Shown here one piece after another: positions 35,093 through 44,524 of a stretch of 64,000 bases of DNA. Position 1 is the first letter of the stretch. Each line of letters starts with the position of its first letter. Made by a program: the position numbers and the translations under genes. Location: contig NZ_JACVQF010000187.1 of the NCBI RefSeq assembly GCF_014534645.1, positions 62,001 to 126,000 on the forward strand, given 5' to 3'. Under the pieces are notes generated by a model. It was not told the origin of the DNA. It ran no database searches and saw nothing but the letters and a program-made list of their open reading frames with translations. This DNA is from Streptomyces griseicoloratus. Its GTDB lineage: Bacteria > Actinomycetota > Actinomycetes > Streptomycetales > Streptomycetaceae.

Positions 35093-36115
35093 TCACCTTA
35101 CGGACGGGGCTTCCGTACGGTCCCGCACGATGATTTTGCCGGTGTTCTCGCCGCGCAGCATTCCCAGGAACGCGTCCACGATGCGCTCGAAACCGTCGAC
35201 CACCGTCTCGTCCAGAGCGAGCCGGCCGCTCTGCAGATGCGGCACCGCGAACTCGTACAGCTCCTCCTGCACATCACGGTAGTTTCTGACCAGGAAGCCC
35301 TCCATGCGGAGGCTCTTCTCCACCATGTCCGCGTGGTTGAAGCGCGGCGACGGCGTGTCGGGGGTGTTGTACTGGCTGATCGTGCCGACGCGGACGATGC
35401 GCCCGAACTCGCGCAGCGCTCCCACCGCCGCGGCCAGCTGCTCGCCGCCGACGTTGTCGACGAACACGTCGATGCCGCCTGGCGCGGCCTTGCCGAGCAG
35501 GTCGGCAGCGGGCCCGTCGTGGTAGTCGAAGACGGCGTCATAGCCCACCTCCCGCGTGAGGTGGGCGGCCTTCGCCGCCGAGCCCGCGCTGCCCACGAGA
35601 CGTCCGGCGCCGAGCAGTCTGGCGAACCGCCCGGTCGCCGTGCCGACCCCACCCGCCGCTGCCGACACGAACAGGTCCTCACCCTCCTGAAGCCGGGCGA
35701 TCCGGGTGAGACCCACATAGGCGGTCAGGCCGGTGCCGCCGAGGATGCTCAAGTACGCGGTCAGGGGCACCCCTTCGAAGCGGGGCAGCTGTCGGGTCTC
35801 CTCGGGCGTGACCGCCGCATGCGTGCGCCAGCCCTTCCGGTGGAACACGATCTCACCCTCGGTCAGCCGAGGCGTGCGCGAGGCGATGACCCGCCCGATG
35901 GTGCGGCCCTCCAGCGGCGCGTCGAGCCCGAAGCCGCCGGGCACGTCGTCCATCATCTCGCGGTGGTACGGGTCGACGGACCAGTAGAGGTTTTCCACGA
36001 GCGCGCTGCCGGCTGCGGGCTCAGGAAGCGGGGACTCGACGAAGGCGAAGTGCTCGGGAGTGGGAAAGCCGTGGGGACGGGCGATCTGGTGCACGGTGAG
36101 CGCGGTCTTGTTCAT
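35093..36115 (-). CDS. NADP-dependent medium-chain oxidoreductase (CurA/leukotriene-B4-dehydrogenase-like)
   Basis: 340 residues from the ATG at 36115. N-terminus QIARPHGFPTPEHFAFVESP; substrate-binding YWSVDPYHREMMDD; GGTGLTAYVGLTRIARLQEG and Rossmann motif LFVSAAAGGVGTATGRFARL; FVDNVGGEQLAAAVGALREF. No zinc ligands. It reduces enones or alkenals with NADPH. A LysR-type gene diverges from it with an inverted repeat between, so it is the likely target. Confidence 0.85.
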   Translation of the reverse strand: MNKTALTVHQIARPHGFPTPEHFAFVESPLPEPAAGSALVENLYWSVDPYHREMMDDVPGGFGLDAPLEGRTIGRVIASRTPRLTEGEIVFHRKGWRTHAAVTPEETRQLPRFEGVPLTAYLSILGGTGLTAYVGLTRIARLQEGEDLFVSAAAGGVGTATGRFARLLGAGRLVGSAGSAAKAAHLTREVGYDAVFDYHDGPAADLLGKAAPGGIDVFVDNVGGEQLAAAVGALREFGRIVRVGTISQYNTPDTPSPRFNHADMVEKSLRMEGFLVRNYRDVQEELYEFAVPHLQSGRLALDETVVDGFERIVDAFLGMLRGENTGKIIVRDRTEAPSVR

Positions 36116-36181
36116 GACCGGACCGTAGGGCGGGAATACGCCACCTGGGCAGCCGGTTGGGCTCATGCGACAGACCGTTCC

Positions 36182-36196
36182 ATGAGCAGTTCTCAT
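36182..36196 (+). promoter_or_regulatory. Inverted repeat between divergent reductase and LysR genes
   Basis: ATGAGCAGTTCTCAT: a perfect ATGAG-N5-CTCAT inverted repeat. LysR-type regulators bind a 15-bp interrupted dyad of this kind in the shared intergenic region; the site lies 20 bases before the regulator's GTG. Confidence 0.6.
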
Positions 36197-36215
36197 ACCT
36201 TGAGGTGAGCGTCCC

Positions 36216-37133
36216 GTGGCCCGCACAACCGACACCGATCTCGCCCCGCACGAACTGCGCGTCCTGGTCGCGGTCGCGGACACCGGCGGGTTCTCGGCCG
36301 CGGCCGGGACACTCGGTGTGACTCAGTCCGCGGTCTCCCACTCGGTGCGCGGCAGCGAGCGCAAGATCGGTGCCGTGCTCTTCGACCGAGGCCGCACCGG
36401 CGCCCGTCCCACTCCCGCCGGAGACAAGGCCGTGGTGTACGCCCGCCGCATCCTGCGCCTGCTGGACATCCTGAACGCCGAGGCGCGCGGTGCGGCCCGG
36501 TCCGACGTGGCGGAGGGCCCGCTGCGGATCGCGGCCTTCCGAAGCGCGGCTCTCCACCTGCTGCCGCCCGTCCTTCAGCGGCTGCGCGCCCGGCATCACG
36601 GGATCGAGCCCCGGGTGCGGATCGTACGCGAGGTGGGACGCGGCACCGCAGGCGAAGTGGCCGACGGGAAAGCCGACATAGCCATCGCCACACTCGGCGG
36701 CTCCGCGCCGCTTCCACCGGGGCTGATCGCGAGCGGGCTTCTCGAAGAACCGTATGCCCTGGTACACCCGGCGGGACACGCCGCCCCGCGCTCGCTGCCG
36801 CTGGTCGACTGGGCCGAAAACTGTGGCTCGTACACCCGCGACTGGTGGACGGCACAGGACTGGATCCCGAAGGCGACCGTCGAGGCCGAGGATGACGGAG
36901 CGGTGCTCTCCTTGGTGAGCGGAGGTCATGGAATGGCGATCATGCCGGCGCTCTCGCTGGTCGGAGCGGCGGACTCGGTCGCGATCACTGATCTGGGCCT
37001 CGGGCGCCCGACACGCCAGGTCGGCTATGTCACCACCTCCGAACTGGCCGGATCCGCCGTCGTGCGCGCCTTGGTGAGGGAACTGAGGGCGACGGTCCCG
37101 CAGTGTGCGGGCCTTCTCAACAGCGAGCCTTGA
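36216..37133 (+). CDS. LysR-family transcriptional regulator
   Basis: 305 residues from a GTG with GAGGTGAG upstream. HTH: ELRVLVAVADTGGFSAAAGT and LGVTQSAVSHSVRGSERKIG, with an unusual RGSER in place of the usual LE motif; then LFDRGRTGARPTPAGDKAVV. The effector domain follows with SGGHGMAIMPALSL. It diverges from the NADP-dependent reductase across 100 bases that hold an inverted repeat. Confidence 0.85.
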   Translation: MARTTDTDLAPHELRVLVAVADTGGFSAAAGTLGVTQSAVSHSVRGSERKIGAVLFDRGRTGARPTPAGDKAVVYARRILRLLDILNAEARGAARSDVAEGPLRIAAFRSAALHLLPPVLQRLRARHHGIEPRVRIVREVGRGTAGEVADGKADIAIATLGGSAPLPPGLIASGLLEEPYALVHPAGHAAPRSLPLVDWAENCGSYTRDWWTAQDWIPKATVEAEDDGAVLSLVSGGHGMAIMPALSLVGAADSVAITDLGLGRPTRQVGYVTTSELAGSAVVRALVRELRATVPQCAGLLNSEP

Positions 37134-37609
37134 TCAGGCCGAGTGCGTGAGCGCAGATCCGCCTGGGGAATCAAGCCGAGCAACTCCGAGATCACCCTGA
37201 GCATCGCATGGGGAGATTCAATGCTCTGTCCACAGTTCCGTGAATCCCCAGGTCAGCGAGGGGAACGAGGGCCCGTTTCGACAGTGTGTTTCCTGCCTGA
37301 GCGCGGGCTCCTTTGAGTTTGAGCGCCTACCGGGTTTCCTCCGGTGGGCAGGGAATTCACGCCTGAGCTGGCCGAATGGGCGACGCGGAGGTGTGCAGAG
37401 GGGGATGGCGGGCCGCTGATCCGTCTCGCCCCTCACCGGGCCGATGTCCTGATGTGTTCTGCTGCTTCCTTCGGGAGATCGGGCGGCGGCTGGTCAAGCC
37501 TGTGCTGATGGACCCGGAAGGTGACCATGGCCATCCAGTGCTGGACTTCGATGGTGAGGCCGATCCGGGCAGCCCGCCCGGACGGCGCCCCGGTCCATGT
37601 GGTCCGGGG
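37134..37609. other. Intergenic region, possibly an old IS end
   Basis: About 475 bases between convergent genes. A minus-strand frame 37218-37436 (SKEPALRQETHCRNGPSFPS) reads like sequence next to some Streptomyces insertion sequences, but this is memory of the pattern, not a match. No gene is called. Confidence 0.3.
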
Positions 37610-38539
37610 TCAGAGGGTAAGGACGAGCTTGCCTTGGAGGTGACCGCTGTCGAGCAGTCGGTGCGCGTCGGCGACGTGCTCGAAAGGGAATGTCTCCTGA
37701 ACGTGGACCCGGAGCTTTCCCTGTTCGACGAGGTCGACGAGACCGCGCAGGGCGACCGGGTCGGGGTCGACTGCGATACCGCTGAAGCGCATGCCCGCCG
37801 CCTCGTATTTGGCGATGAGCCCCGGGTCATCCTCGGCGGTTGCCGTCACCAGGTGACCGCCAGGGCGGAGCACTCGGAGGGACCGCTCGACGGTGTCGCC
37901 GCCGATCGTGTCGAGCACGACGTCGATGTCGCGGACCGCGTCGGTGAAGTCGACCGCCGTGTAGTCGATCACTTCATCGGGGCCGAACCCTTCGACGAAC
38001 TCTCGCTTGCTCCCGCTGGCGGTCGTGGTCACGTGCGCGCCAAGGGCTTTCGCGATCTGGATCGCGACGTGGCCGACCCCACCGCCACCGCCGTGGACCA
38101 GGACGCGGTCGCCCTCGCTGACGCCGGCGAGGTCGACGAGCCCCTGCCACGCCGTCAGCCCGACGATCGGGAGCGCAGAGGCTTCGACGTGGGTGAGGGA
38201 GGTCGGTTTGCGTACCAGGTGCAGCGCCGGCGCTGATACGAGTTCGGCGTACGCGCTCGCCGGCCGCGGGAACAGCGGCATCCCGAACACCTCGTCGCCG
38301 GGCCTGAACCGCCACGTCCGCGGTGACTCCTCGACCACGCCGCTGATGTCCCAGCCGAGGACGAACGGTGGCCGGCCGATCAGCGGGAACTCGCCGGCGC
38401 GAAGGCGCGCCTCCAGCGGGTTCATCCCGATCGCCTTGACGCGGACGAGCACCTCGGTCGGGAGGGGCTGGGGCTCGGGCGCGTCCACGATGGTGAGCAC
38501 CTCGGGACCGCCGAGCGTCTGCTGGGTGATGACTCGCAT
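37610..38539 (-). CDS. NADP-dependent oxidoreductase (zinc-free MDR, quinone-reductase-like)
   Basis: 309 residues, ATG with AGGAGAG upstream. PPFVLGWDISGVVEES replaces the usual GHE; Rossmann VLVHGGGGGVGHVAIQIAKA; VVLDTIGGDTVERSLRVLRP; tail FPFEHVADAHRLLDSGHLQG. No structural-zinc cysteines. Diverges from an HxlR gene across a 20-bp tandem repeat, so HxlR is the probable regulator. The sibling at 19826 is a different branch. Confidence 0.85.
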   Translation of the reverse strand: MRVITQQTLGGPEVLTIVDAPEPQPLPTEVLVRVKAIGMNPLEARLRAGEFPLIGRPPFVLGWDISGVVEESPRTWRFRPGDEVFGMPLFPRPASAYAELVSAPALHLVRKPTSLTHVEASALPIVGLTAWQGLVDLAGVSEGDRVLVHGGGGGVGHVAIQIAKALGAHVTTTASGSKREFVEGFGPDEVIDYTAVDFTDAVRDIDVVLDTIGGDTVERSLRVLRPGGHLVTATAEDDPGLIAKYEAAGMRFSGIAVDPDPVALRGLVDLVEQGKLRVHVQETFPFEHVADAHRLLDSGHLQGKLVLTL

Positions 38540-38590
38540 GACTCTCCTGGCTTGGGAAGGGGGAGAGATTCCAGGCTAGATTTCCGATAG

Positions 38591-38630
38591 GAACCAGCAG
38601 GTGCCTTTGGGAGCCAGCAGTTACCTTTGG
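38591..38630 (+). promoter_or_regulatory. 20-bp tandem repeat between divergent reductase and HxlR genes
   Basis: GAACCAGCAGGTGCCTTTGG followed directly by GAGCCAGCAGTTACCTTTGG: 17 of 20 bases identical, adjacent, ending five bases before the HxlR GTG. HxlR proteins bind direct or inverted repeats in the promoter; this is the likely operator. Confidence 0.6.
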
Positions 38631-38634
38631 TGCC

Positions 38635-39111
38635 GTGAGCAGTTTCTCTCCTGGTGATCCCTTTCTCGCCGACTGTCCGGCGCGGCTGGCGGTCGAGCTG
38701 ATCGCCGACAAATGGACGGTGGTCGTGCTCTACGGCCTCAGCCAGGGCCCGGTACGCCACGGCGAGTTGCTCAAGCTGATCGGCGACATCTCCCGCAAGA
38801 TGCTCACTCAGACGCTCCGGCGGCTCGAGGCGCACGGACTCGTCCGCCGCCACGCCTACGCCGAGGTCCCGCCCCGCGTCGAATACGAGCTCACCCCGCT
38901 CGGGGCGACGCTGATCGATCCGATCCACATGCTGACCGAGTGGGCGAGAGCAAACGGCGACGCAGTGCTCGATGCGCTCGACGCCAGCGAGTACCCAAGC
39001 GACGAGGGGCCGCTGCGTCTTCGCCTCAAAACTGGAGCAGGCGCTGGACATCAACGCCATGCGAGCCCAGCTCAGCAGGAGACTCGCGGTCTGGCCAGTC
39101 AAAGCCCTTGA
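38635..39111 (+). CDS. HxlR-family transcriptional regulator
   Basis: 158 residues from a GTG. Core: CPARLAVELIADKWTVVVLY with the conserved cysteine, GPVRHGELLKLIGDISRKML, TQTLRRLEAHGLVRRHAYAE, ELTPLGATLIDPIHMLTEWA. The first ~115 residues fit the family; the last ~35 (LKTGAGAGHQRHASPAQQET) look like readthrough into adjacent debris. No strong ribosome binding site. Likely a sensor of electrophiles or oxidants acting on the divergent reductase. Confidence 0.8.
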   Translation: MSSFSPGDPFLADCPARLAVELIADKWTVVVLYGLSQGPVRHGELLKLIGDISRKMLTQTLRRLEAHGLVRRHAYAEVPPRVEYELTPLGATLIDPIHMLTEWARANGDAVLDALDASEYPSDEGPLRLRLKTGAGAGHQRHASPAQQETRGLASQSP

Positions 39112-39547
39112 GCCACCGGTGCCAGGAAGCTTCGAGACCCCGCTTCCGCGTTCCAGATCCTCGACGGACAGCCGCTCGCTGCGCATGATGCGGGCCGGTT
39201 CCTGGATCACTGGCTCCCGCGAAGTCGGAGAGTGGTCGTGGCCTGCCGGACCGTCGTCGCCGATCGGAACACGGTCCGCCGCCCGTGCCTGCATCGCTTC
39301 CTGTTCCTTCCATGCCGCGTCCCACAGACGGACGAGTTCCTCTCGGTTCACGACTCGGGGGGAGTGGCGTCGGCGAAGCTGAGTAGCCCTTCGCGCCAAG
39401 GCAGTCTCACAAGAAGTTATCTGGCTCCACTCGGCGAGACCATGTCAGATGTTCCGAGACCATGAGGGCTGTCCTGAGTGGGTTCGGCGCCCGACCAGCC
39501 TCGAAAACAACGTGCCCAAGCCGATGCGCCCCCTTACGCTTCCCGCC
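39112..39547. other. Region with a possible minus-strand relic
   Basis: On the minus strand a frame from 39399 begins with a plausible coding sequence (NREELVRLWDAAWKEQEAMQ) and another frame ends LKGFDWPDRESPAELGSHGV. These may be one broken gene but no family is recognised. Confidence 0.3.
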
Positions 39548-40132
39548 ATGGACAGCACCCGGACCGAGGGCCTGGTCAACGTCGTGGACGTCGAAGCGAC
39601 CTGCTGGTCCGGTTCCCGGCCGCCTGGCGAGGTCAGCGAGATCATCGAGATCGGGCTGACTGTCATCGACCTGGACGCCGGTGCGTGCCTTGCCCGGCAC
39701 CAGATCCTGGTGAGGCCCGCCCGGTCCACGGTCAGCGAGTTCTGCACGGAGCTGACCGGCCTCACTCAACAGGAGGTCGATCAGGGGGTCACTTTCGCCG
39801 AGGCCTGCCGGCTACTGGCGGCCGAGCACCGCGCGGGCGCCCGGCCGTGGGTCAGTTGGGGCGACTATGACCGTCACCAGTTCGCACGGCAGTGTCAGGC
39901 CACACGGACGCCCTACCCTTTCGGCCGCCGTCACACCAACGCCAAGGCTGTCTTCACCGAGGCATACGGTCTGCGTAAACGCCCCGGCATGGCACAGGCC
40001 CTGGAGATCGCCGGGCGGCGGCTTGAAGGACGTCACCACCGGGGCGAGGACGATGCCTGGAACATCGCTGCCCTCGTGCTTCACCTCTCTGAACGGGGGG
40101 TCTGGCCAGCCAGGCCAGAAGACCCCGCCTGA
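39548..40132 (+). CDS. DEDD-family 3'-5' exonuclease
   Basis: 194 residues from the ATG at 39548. Exo I: NVVDVEATCWSGSRPPGEVS with the D-x-E pair; EIIEIGLTVIDLDAGAC; Exo II aspartate in WVSWGDYDRHQFARQCQ; Exo III HHRGEDDAWNIAALVLHL with His and Asp. All four metal-ligand acids and the histidine are present. It is of the DEDDh type seen in small ERI-1/KapD-like exonucleases acting on RNA or DNA 3' ends. No strong ribosome binding site. Confidence 0.85.
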   Translation: MDSTRTEGLVNVVDVEATCWSGSRPPGEVSEIIEIGLTVIDLDAGACLARHQILVRPARSTVSEFCTELTGLTQQEVDQGVTFAEACRLLAAEHRAGARPWVSWGDYDRHQFARQCQATRTPYPFGRRHTNAKAVFTEAYGLRKRPGMAQALEIAGRRLEGRHHRGEDDAWNIAALVLHLSERGVWPARPEDPA

Positions 40133-40139
40133 CGCGCCC

Positions 40140-40380
40140 GCCCGGCTAGAAGGGGACATCTGTGCCTCCGGGCTCCAACGGACGCTCGCGGACGCCGGGC
40201 TGGTGATCTCCGCGGGCAAGATGTCTCACCTGCGGTCCGGCCGAACCGCTGACTGTGCGCCTCGACGACCTCGACATCATCTGCGAGGTGCTGGACTGCA
40301 CGCCCGCCGAACTCCTCGTTCCGGAGAAGCGGGACGAGCGTCAGACCGCCCAGCGGCGGAGGAGAGGGAAGCGCCTACGA
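40140..40380 (+). pseudogene. XRE-like HTH protein, frameshifted
   Basis: In one frame GLQRTLADAGLVISAGKMSH; then, after a shift near 40250, PLTVRLDDLDIICEVLDCTP and AELLVPEK. The two pieces complete a small XRE-type HTH domain. It directly follows the exonuclease. Confidence 0.7.
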
Positions 40381-40614
40381 CGACACTTACGTCGACGGGA
40401 CCGGTCGGTCTGGACGCCGACCACCGCGTCCCGCTGGGCGAGGCCTGGGACAGCGGCACGACCGACTGGACCGGTCCAGGAACGCCAGGACTTCGCCAAC
40501 GACCTCGACGACCCGCGCTCCCTGTGATGGTCTTCATCAGCAGCAACCACTCCAAAGGGCGAGAAGGGCCCCGCCCAGTGGCAGCCACCGGCCGCCGGCA
40601 ACCGGTGCGAGTAC

Positions 40615-41005
40615 AACACCGAAGGCAGCTCGCCGAGGACGGGCGGGGGCTGCCCGCGGTCGCGGACTTCTTCCATGGCCTGATCAGCGCGCGTACGACG
40701 GGAGAGAGCACGCGCGCTGAGGCTGCCCGGTGTCCAACGCGCACGCGGGCGCGGAGAGCGACGACCTGGAGGTGCGGGCCGTCCTCGGCCAGCACCACCA
40801 GGGGCTGTGCGACGCGCTGCGCTCCGCGCTCGAAGCGGCAAGTGAAGAAGGGCAGTTGGCGGATGCGGTCGGTCCGGCCTCGGCGGCTGAGCTGCTCGCA
40901 CTGCTCGTGTACGGGGTGAACGTGCGGTCGCGGGCGGGCGGTGACGCGCGTTCCCTGAGCCGCACCGTCGATGCGGCCCTCGGCTCGCTCCGGTTCCCGG
41001 GCTGA
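40615..41005 (+). pseudogene. TetR-family regulator C-terminal remnant, frameshifted
   Basis: One frame gives AVADFFHGLISARTTGESTR; a shift near 40720 leads to SNAHAGAESDDLEVRAVLGQ, HHQGLCDALRSALEAASEEG and LLALLVYGVNVRSRAGGDA. This is the ligand domain of a TetR-type repressor of the kind found beside efflux pumps. The DNA-binding N-terminus is missing. It ends 12 bases before the convergent efflux MFS gene, its likely former target. Confidence 0.75.
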
Positions 41006-41017
41006 GAGCGTCGGGTC

Positions 41018-42463
41018 TCACTTCGCGGTGGCCGTGCCCGGTTGTCGCGGAGATCGCCCGATGAAACCGGCGACCACGCCGGCGCCGACGAGCAGCATGA
41101 CCCCGGCCACCACCAGGGCGAGCCGCGTCCCGTCGCCGACCGAGGGAGCCGTGCCGATCACCGTGCCGAGAACCGCCACGCCCAGCACCGCCCCCGTCTG
41201 CCGTGCGGAGTTCAGCGCGCCCGAGGCGATCCCCGACTGCTCCATGGCGACCGAACCCACCACCGCGGTCATCAGCGGCGGGATCGCGAAGGAGACCCCG
41301 AAGCCGAGCACCAGCAGGCCGACGCTCATCGCCACGAGTGACGCAGGCGAGTCCGAGGTGAACGCGGATGGGATCAGGACGCCGACGCCCATCATCAGGA
41401 ATCCGGCGATGGCGGGCCTGCGGGCGCCGATCCGGCCTACGAGGCGTCCGGTGAAGACCGGGTTGAAGGCCGTCGGCAACGTGAGGGGCAGGAAGGCGAG
41501 TCCGGTGGCGAACGCCGAGTAGCCGTGCGCCTCTTGGAAGAACAGCGAGAGCGCGAAGAGCACACCGGAGAGACCGAAGTTGACCAGTGCGCCGGCGAAC
41601 AGGCCCGCGGACAGCGTCCGGTTGCGCAACATTCCGAGCGGCAGCATGGGGGCGTGACGCGACGTCTCCGGGCGTCGCTCGGCCATGACGAACAGCCAGC
41701 CGGCCACCACGAACATTCCGAGCCCGCCCAGCACTTGCGGCGATCCCCAGCTCTCCGGCCCGCTCTCGACCAGTCCGTAGGTGAGCCCCGCCAGCGCCAG
41801 CACGGCCGCGAACTGCCCCGGCAGGTCAGGCCCCTTCGATGACCTGGGGGTGCTTGCCGGAGCGTGCTTGGCCGTGAGGACGGTACTCACCAAGGCGACC
41901 GGAACGTTGAGCAGGAAGATGGCCTGCCAGCCCAGCGTGTCGGTGAGGACACCGCCGACCAGCGGTCCGGCCGCCAGCGCGCTGCCGCTGATGGCTGCCC
42001 AGGCGCCCATGGCCCGGGCCCGTGCCGCCGGTTCGGTGTAGGCGTGGGCGATGATGGCGAGCGAGGTGGGCAGCAGCAGGGCACCCGCCACCCCGAGCAG
42101 GGCCCGCAGCACGATCAACGCGCCCATGGATCCCACCACCGCCGAGCCGCCCGACAGCAGGCCGAACAACCCCAGGCCGATCAGGAACACCCTGCGGCCG
42201 CCGTACCGGTCGCAGAGCGCCCCGGCGCTGAGCAGGAAGGCGGCAAACGTGAGGGTGTACCCGTTGGACACCCACTGCAGGGAGCTGAGCGAGCCCGACA
42301 GGTCCCTGCCGATGGCGGGCAGCGACACGGTGACGACCGTAGTGTCCAACATGACCATGAAGTAGCCGAGGGAGAGCCCGACCAACAGGGGGCCACGCCG
42401 CCGCGAGACTGCCGGGCCGTCCTGGTCCGGGGAGTCGAGGGAGAGTGCTGACTTGCTGGACAT
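41018..42463 (-). CDS. MFS transporter, DHA2 (EmrB/QacA) type with 14 segments
   Basis: 481 residues from the ATG at 42463. Motif YFMVMLDTTVVTVSLPAIGR is the DHA2 segment 1 (motif D1); GALCDRYGGRRVFLIGLGLF is the loop 2-3 motif; GPLVGGVLTDTLGWQAIFLL is motif C. About 14 membrane segments. Drug/proton antiporters of this branch pump out cationic or amphipathic compounds. It diverges from a LysR gene 220 bases away and ends next to a broken TetR gene. Confidence 0.9.
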   Translation of the reverse strand: MSSKSALSLDSPDQDGPAVSRRRGPLLVGLSLGYFMVMLDTTVVTVSLPAIGRDLSGSLSSLQWVSNGYTLTFAAFLLSAGALCDRYGGRRVFLIGLGLFGLLSGGSAVVGSMGALIVLRALLGVAGALLLPTSLAIIAHAYTEPAARARAMGAWAAISGSALAAGPLVGGVLTDTLGWQAIFLLNVPVALVSTVLTAKHAPASTPRSSKGPDLPGQFAAVLALAGLTYGLVESGPESWGSPQVLGGLGMFVVAGWLFVMAERRPETSRHAPMLPLGMLRNRTLSAGLFAGALVNFGLSGVLFALSLFFQEAHGYSAFATGLAFLPLTLPTAFNPVFTGRLVGRIGARRPAIAGFLMMGVGVLIPSAFTSDSPASLVAMSVGLLVLGFGVSFAIPPLMTAVVGSVAMEQSGIASGALNSARQTGAVLGVAVLGTVIGTAPSVGDGTRLALVVAGVMLLVGAGVVAGFIGRSPRQPGTATAK

Positions 42464-42683
42464 GCGCGTCCTTCCGGGAATGAGCGAGTTCGCCGCGGGC
42501 CGGGCCCGCACACTGAGCAGGCCGGAGGATCACCGGGCCGGCTGTACACCGGGGGCGATGGCTGAAATCCTCGCGATGAGAAGCCGGTTGAAGAAGCGGG
42601 CTCTGCCGATGGCGGCCATCGGCAGAGCCGATCAGGTCGAAGCCCGGATCGAGGCGAGGCCGAGGAGAAGGGCGGTACCGACT

Positions 42684-43625
42684 GTGGAACTGCGTCACCT
42701 GCTGACGTTCCGGACCGTGGCGCGGACACTCAACTTCACCCGTGCCGCTGCCGAGTTGCACTACGCCCAGTCCAGCGTCACCGAACAGATCCAGGCTCTC
42801 GAATCCGAGCTGGCCGCGAAGCTCTTCGACCGCACCCGCCGCAAGCTGTCACTCACCCCCGCGGGCGAGCGGCTCGTCGAGTACGCGGACCAGATGCTGC
42901 TCCTCGCCCAGCAGGCCCGCACCGCCGTGAGCGAGGAGGCCCAGGAACCGGGCGGCCTGCTGACCGTCGGCGGCCTGGAAACCCTGTGCGCCCACCGCCT
43001 CCCGGCCCTCCTCGCCCCCTACCGCCGCGCCCACCCGCGCGTCCGGGTGGCCTTGCGCCCCGGCGGGCGCGGTGAACTGTACGAGGGCGTGCGGCGCGGC
43101 GAGATCGACGTCGTGTTCACCTTCGGCCGGGTCCCGGACGATGAGCTCCTGGCCGGCGAAAGCCTCACCACCGAGCAGCTCGTGGTCGTCGTGCCCCCGG
43201 ATCACCGGCTCGCCGGCCACCAGCAGGTGGCCGCCGTCGACCTCCGCGGTGAGACGTTCCTCGCCACACCGCGAGGCTGCGGCTTCCGGGAGATGCTCGA
43301 CGACCTCATCCGCTCCCTTGGGCCCGACGCCCCGGTCATCGACGCTGAGGTCGCGAGCATGGCCGCGCTGTCTCAGTGCGCCGCGGCGGGAATGGGATGC
43401 GCCCTGCTGCCGACGACAGCTGTGGCCGGGGCCGCCGCCCGCGGTGAAGTGATCGCGATTCCGCTGGCGGGCAGCGCCGCGCAGACCTCGGTCACGATGA
43501 CATGGCTGCGCAAGGCCGAAGCACGGCCGAGCGTGGCGGCGTTCCTCGCCACCGCCCGTTCGGCCTTCGAAGATCTCGTCCCCGGCGGCCCCGGGACCCA
43601 CGACGTATCCGACCGGGCCGCCTGA
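42684..43625 (+). CDS. LysR-family transcriptional regulator
   Basis: 313 residues from a GTG at 42684; the frame is open to an ATG at 42559 but the upstream part is arginine-rich. HTH: ELRHLLTFRTVARTLNFTRA and AELHYAQSSVTEQIQALESE; LFDRTRRKLSLTPAGERLVE. Effector domain with ATPRGCGFREMLDDLIRSLG and AAAGMGCALLPTTAV. Diverges from the DHA2 MFS gene. Confidence 0.85.
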   Translation: MELRHLLTFRTVARTLNFTRAAAELHYAQSSVTEQIQALESELAAKLFDRTRRKLSLTPAGERLVEYADQMLLLAQQARTAVSEEAQEPGGLLTVGGLETLCAHRLPALLAPYRRAHPRVRVALRPGGRGELYEGVRRGEIDVVFTFGRVPDDELLAGESLTTEQLVVVVPPDHRLAGHQQVAAVDLRGETFLATPRGCGFREMLDDLIRSLGPDAPVIDAEVASMAALSQCAAAGMGCALLPTTAVAGAAARGEVIAIPLAGSAAQTSVTMTWLRKAEARPSVAAFLATARSAFEDLVPGGPGTHDVSDRAA

Positions 43626-43671
43626 CAGTGATCGATCACGTACCCGGTCCCGGGCTGTCTCCCGCCTGCGC

Positions 43672-43990
43672 AGCAGATTCATCACGGTGAGTGTGAGCAC
43701 AACGTCGCCGTGTGGGTTGAGGACTTCGATGTCCGACCAGGCCGCGGTCCGGCTTCGACGCGACGGGCGGGCCGCGGGATCGTCGTACGGATGGACAGGC
43801 TGTCGCCCGGACGCACCGGTGCCGGGTCCAGCGCAGCTCGTCGACACCGGGCGAGGCCAGGCCGGCGACCTTGCCGACGTAGTGATCGGCGTACAGCCGC
43901 GTCATCACGGACGCGGTGTGCCGGCCACTGGCGATGAGCCTCTGAACGGGCCGGTCGCGGCGGCCTCCGGGTCGGTGTGGATGGTCTCTG
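43672..43990 (-). pseudogene. MaoC-like dehydratase, frameshifted remnant
   Basis: Minus strand: RLIASGRHTASVMTRLYADH and YVGKVAGLASPGVDELRWTR match the MaoC hotdog-fold dehydratase helix and strand. Frame changes follow, and another frame ends EVLNPHGDVVLTLTVMNLLR at about 43672. The N-terminal half is missing. At least two frame breaks. Confidence 0.75.
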
Positions 43991-44017
43991 CGGGTCAAAC
44001 GTTCCGGGCGATGGCCT

Positions 44018-44491
44018 TCATGCTGCGGCCACCGCCGCCGGCGTGCGGATGGCCTCGACCGTGCGGACAAGGGGCGCGAGCTGCGGGTCCTCGGCGGCTT
44101 CGGCGAGGGCTTCGCGCAGCGCGGCCTCGTTGGTGGGGCGCGCCTGTTCGAGGAGCCTCAGGCCCTCCTCGGAGACGTTGGTGTAGATGCCCCGGCGGTC
44201 GGTGGGGCACAGGTAGCGGGAAAGCAGCCCGCGGTCCTCGAGGCGGGTGACCAGGCGGGTGGTGGCGCTCTGGCTGAGGACGACGGCGTCGGCGACCTGT
44301 TTCATCTGCAGGTGACCGCCCTCTCCGTCGTGCTGGCGGCTGAGCACGTCGAGCAGGGAGTACTCACGCACGCTCAGGCCGTGTCCGGTCTGGAGGGCGT
44401 GCTCCAGGTGGGACTCGATCCGGCCGTGCAGCAAGGAAAGGGCGCACCAGCCGTGGGCCAGGGCGGTGAGTGCGGGGGCGGTGGCGGTCAT
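44018..44491 (-). CDS. MarR-family transcriptional regulator
   Basis: 157 residues from the ATG at 44491 with GAAGGAGA upstream. Winged helix: EYSLLDVLSRQHDGEGGHLQ, MKQVADAVVLSQSATTRLVT, RLEDRGLLSRYLCPTDRRGI. Diverges from the MFS gene at 44640 across 148 bases with two imperfect dyads, so it most likely represses that operon and itself. The inducer is unknown. Confidence 0.85.
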   Translation of the reverse strand: MTATAPALTALAHGWCALSLLHGRIESHLEHALQTGHGLSVREYSLLDVLSRQHDGEGGHLQMKQVADAVVLSQSATTRLVTRLEDRGLLSRYLCPTDRRGIYTNVSEEGLRLLEQARPTNEAALREALAEAAEDPQLAPLVRTVEAIRTPAAVAAA

Positions 44492-44524
44492 CGGGTCTCC
44501 TTCGTCGGACCATCCCCCCAATAG

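Noticed and set aside
37218-37436. Small minus-strand gene (72 codons)
   Set aside because: No ribosome binding site or domain; resembles sequence next to insertion sequences rather than a gene.
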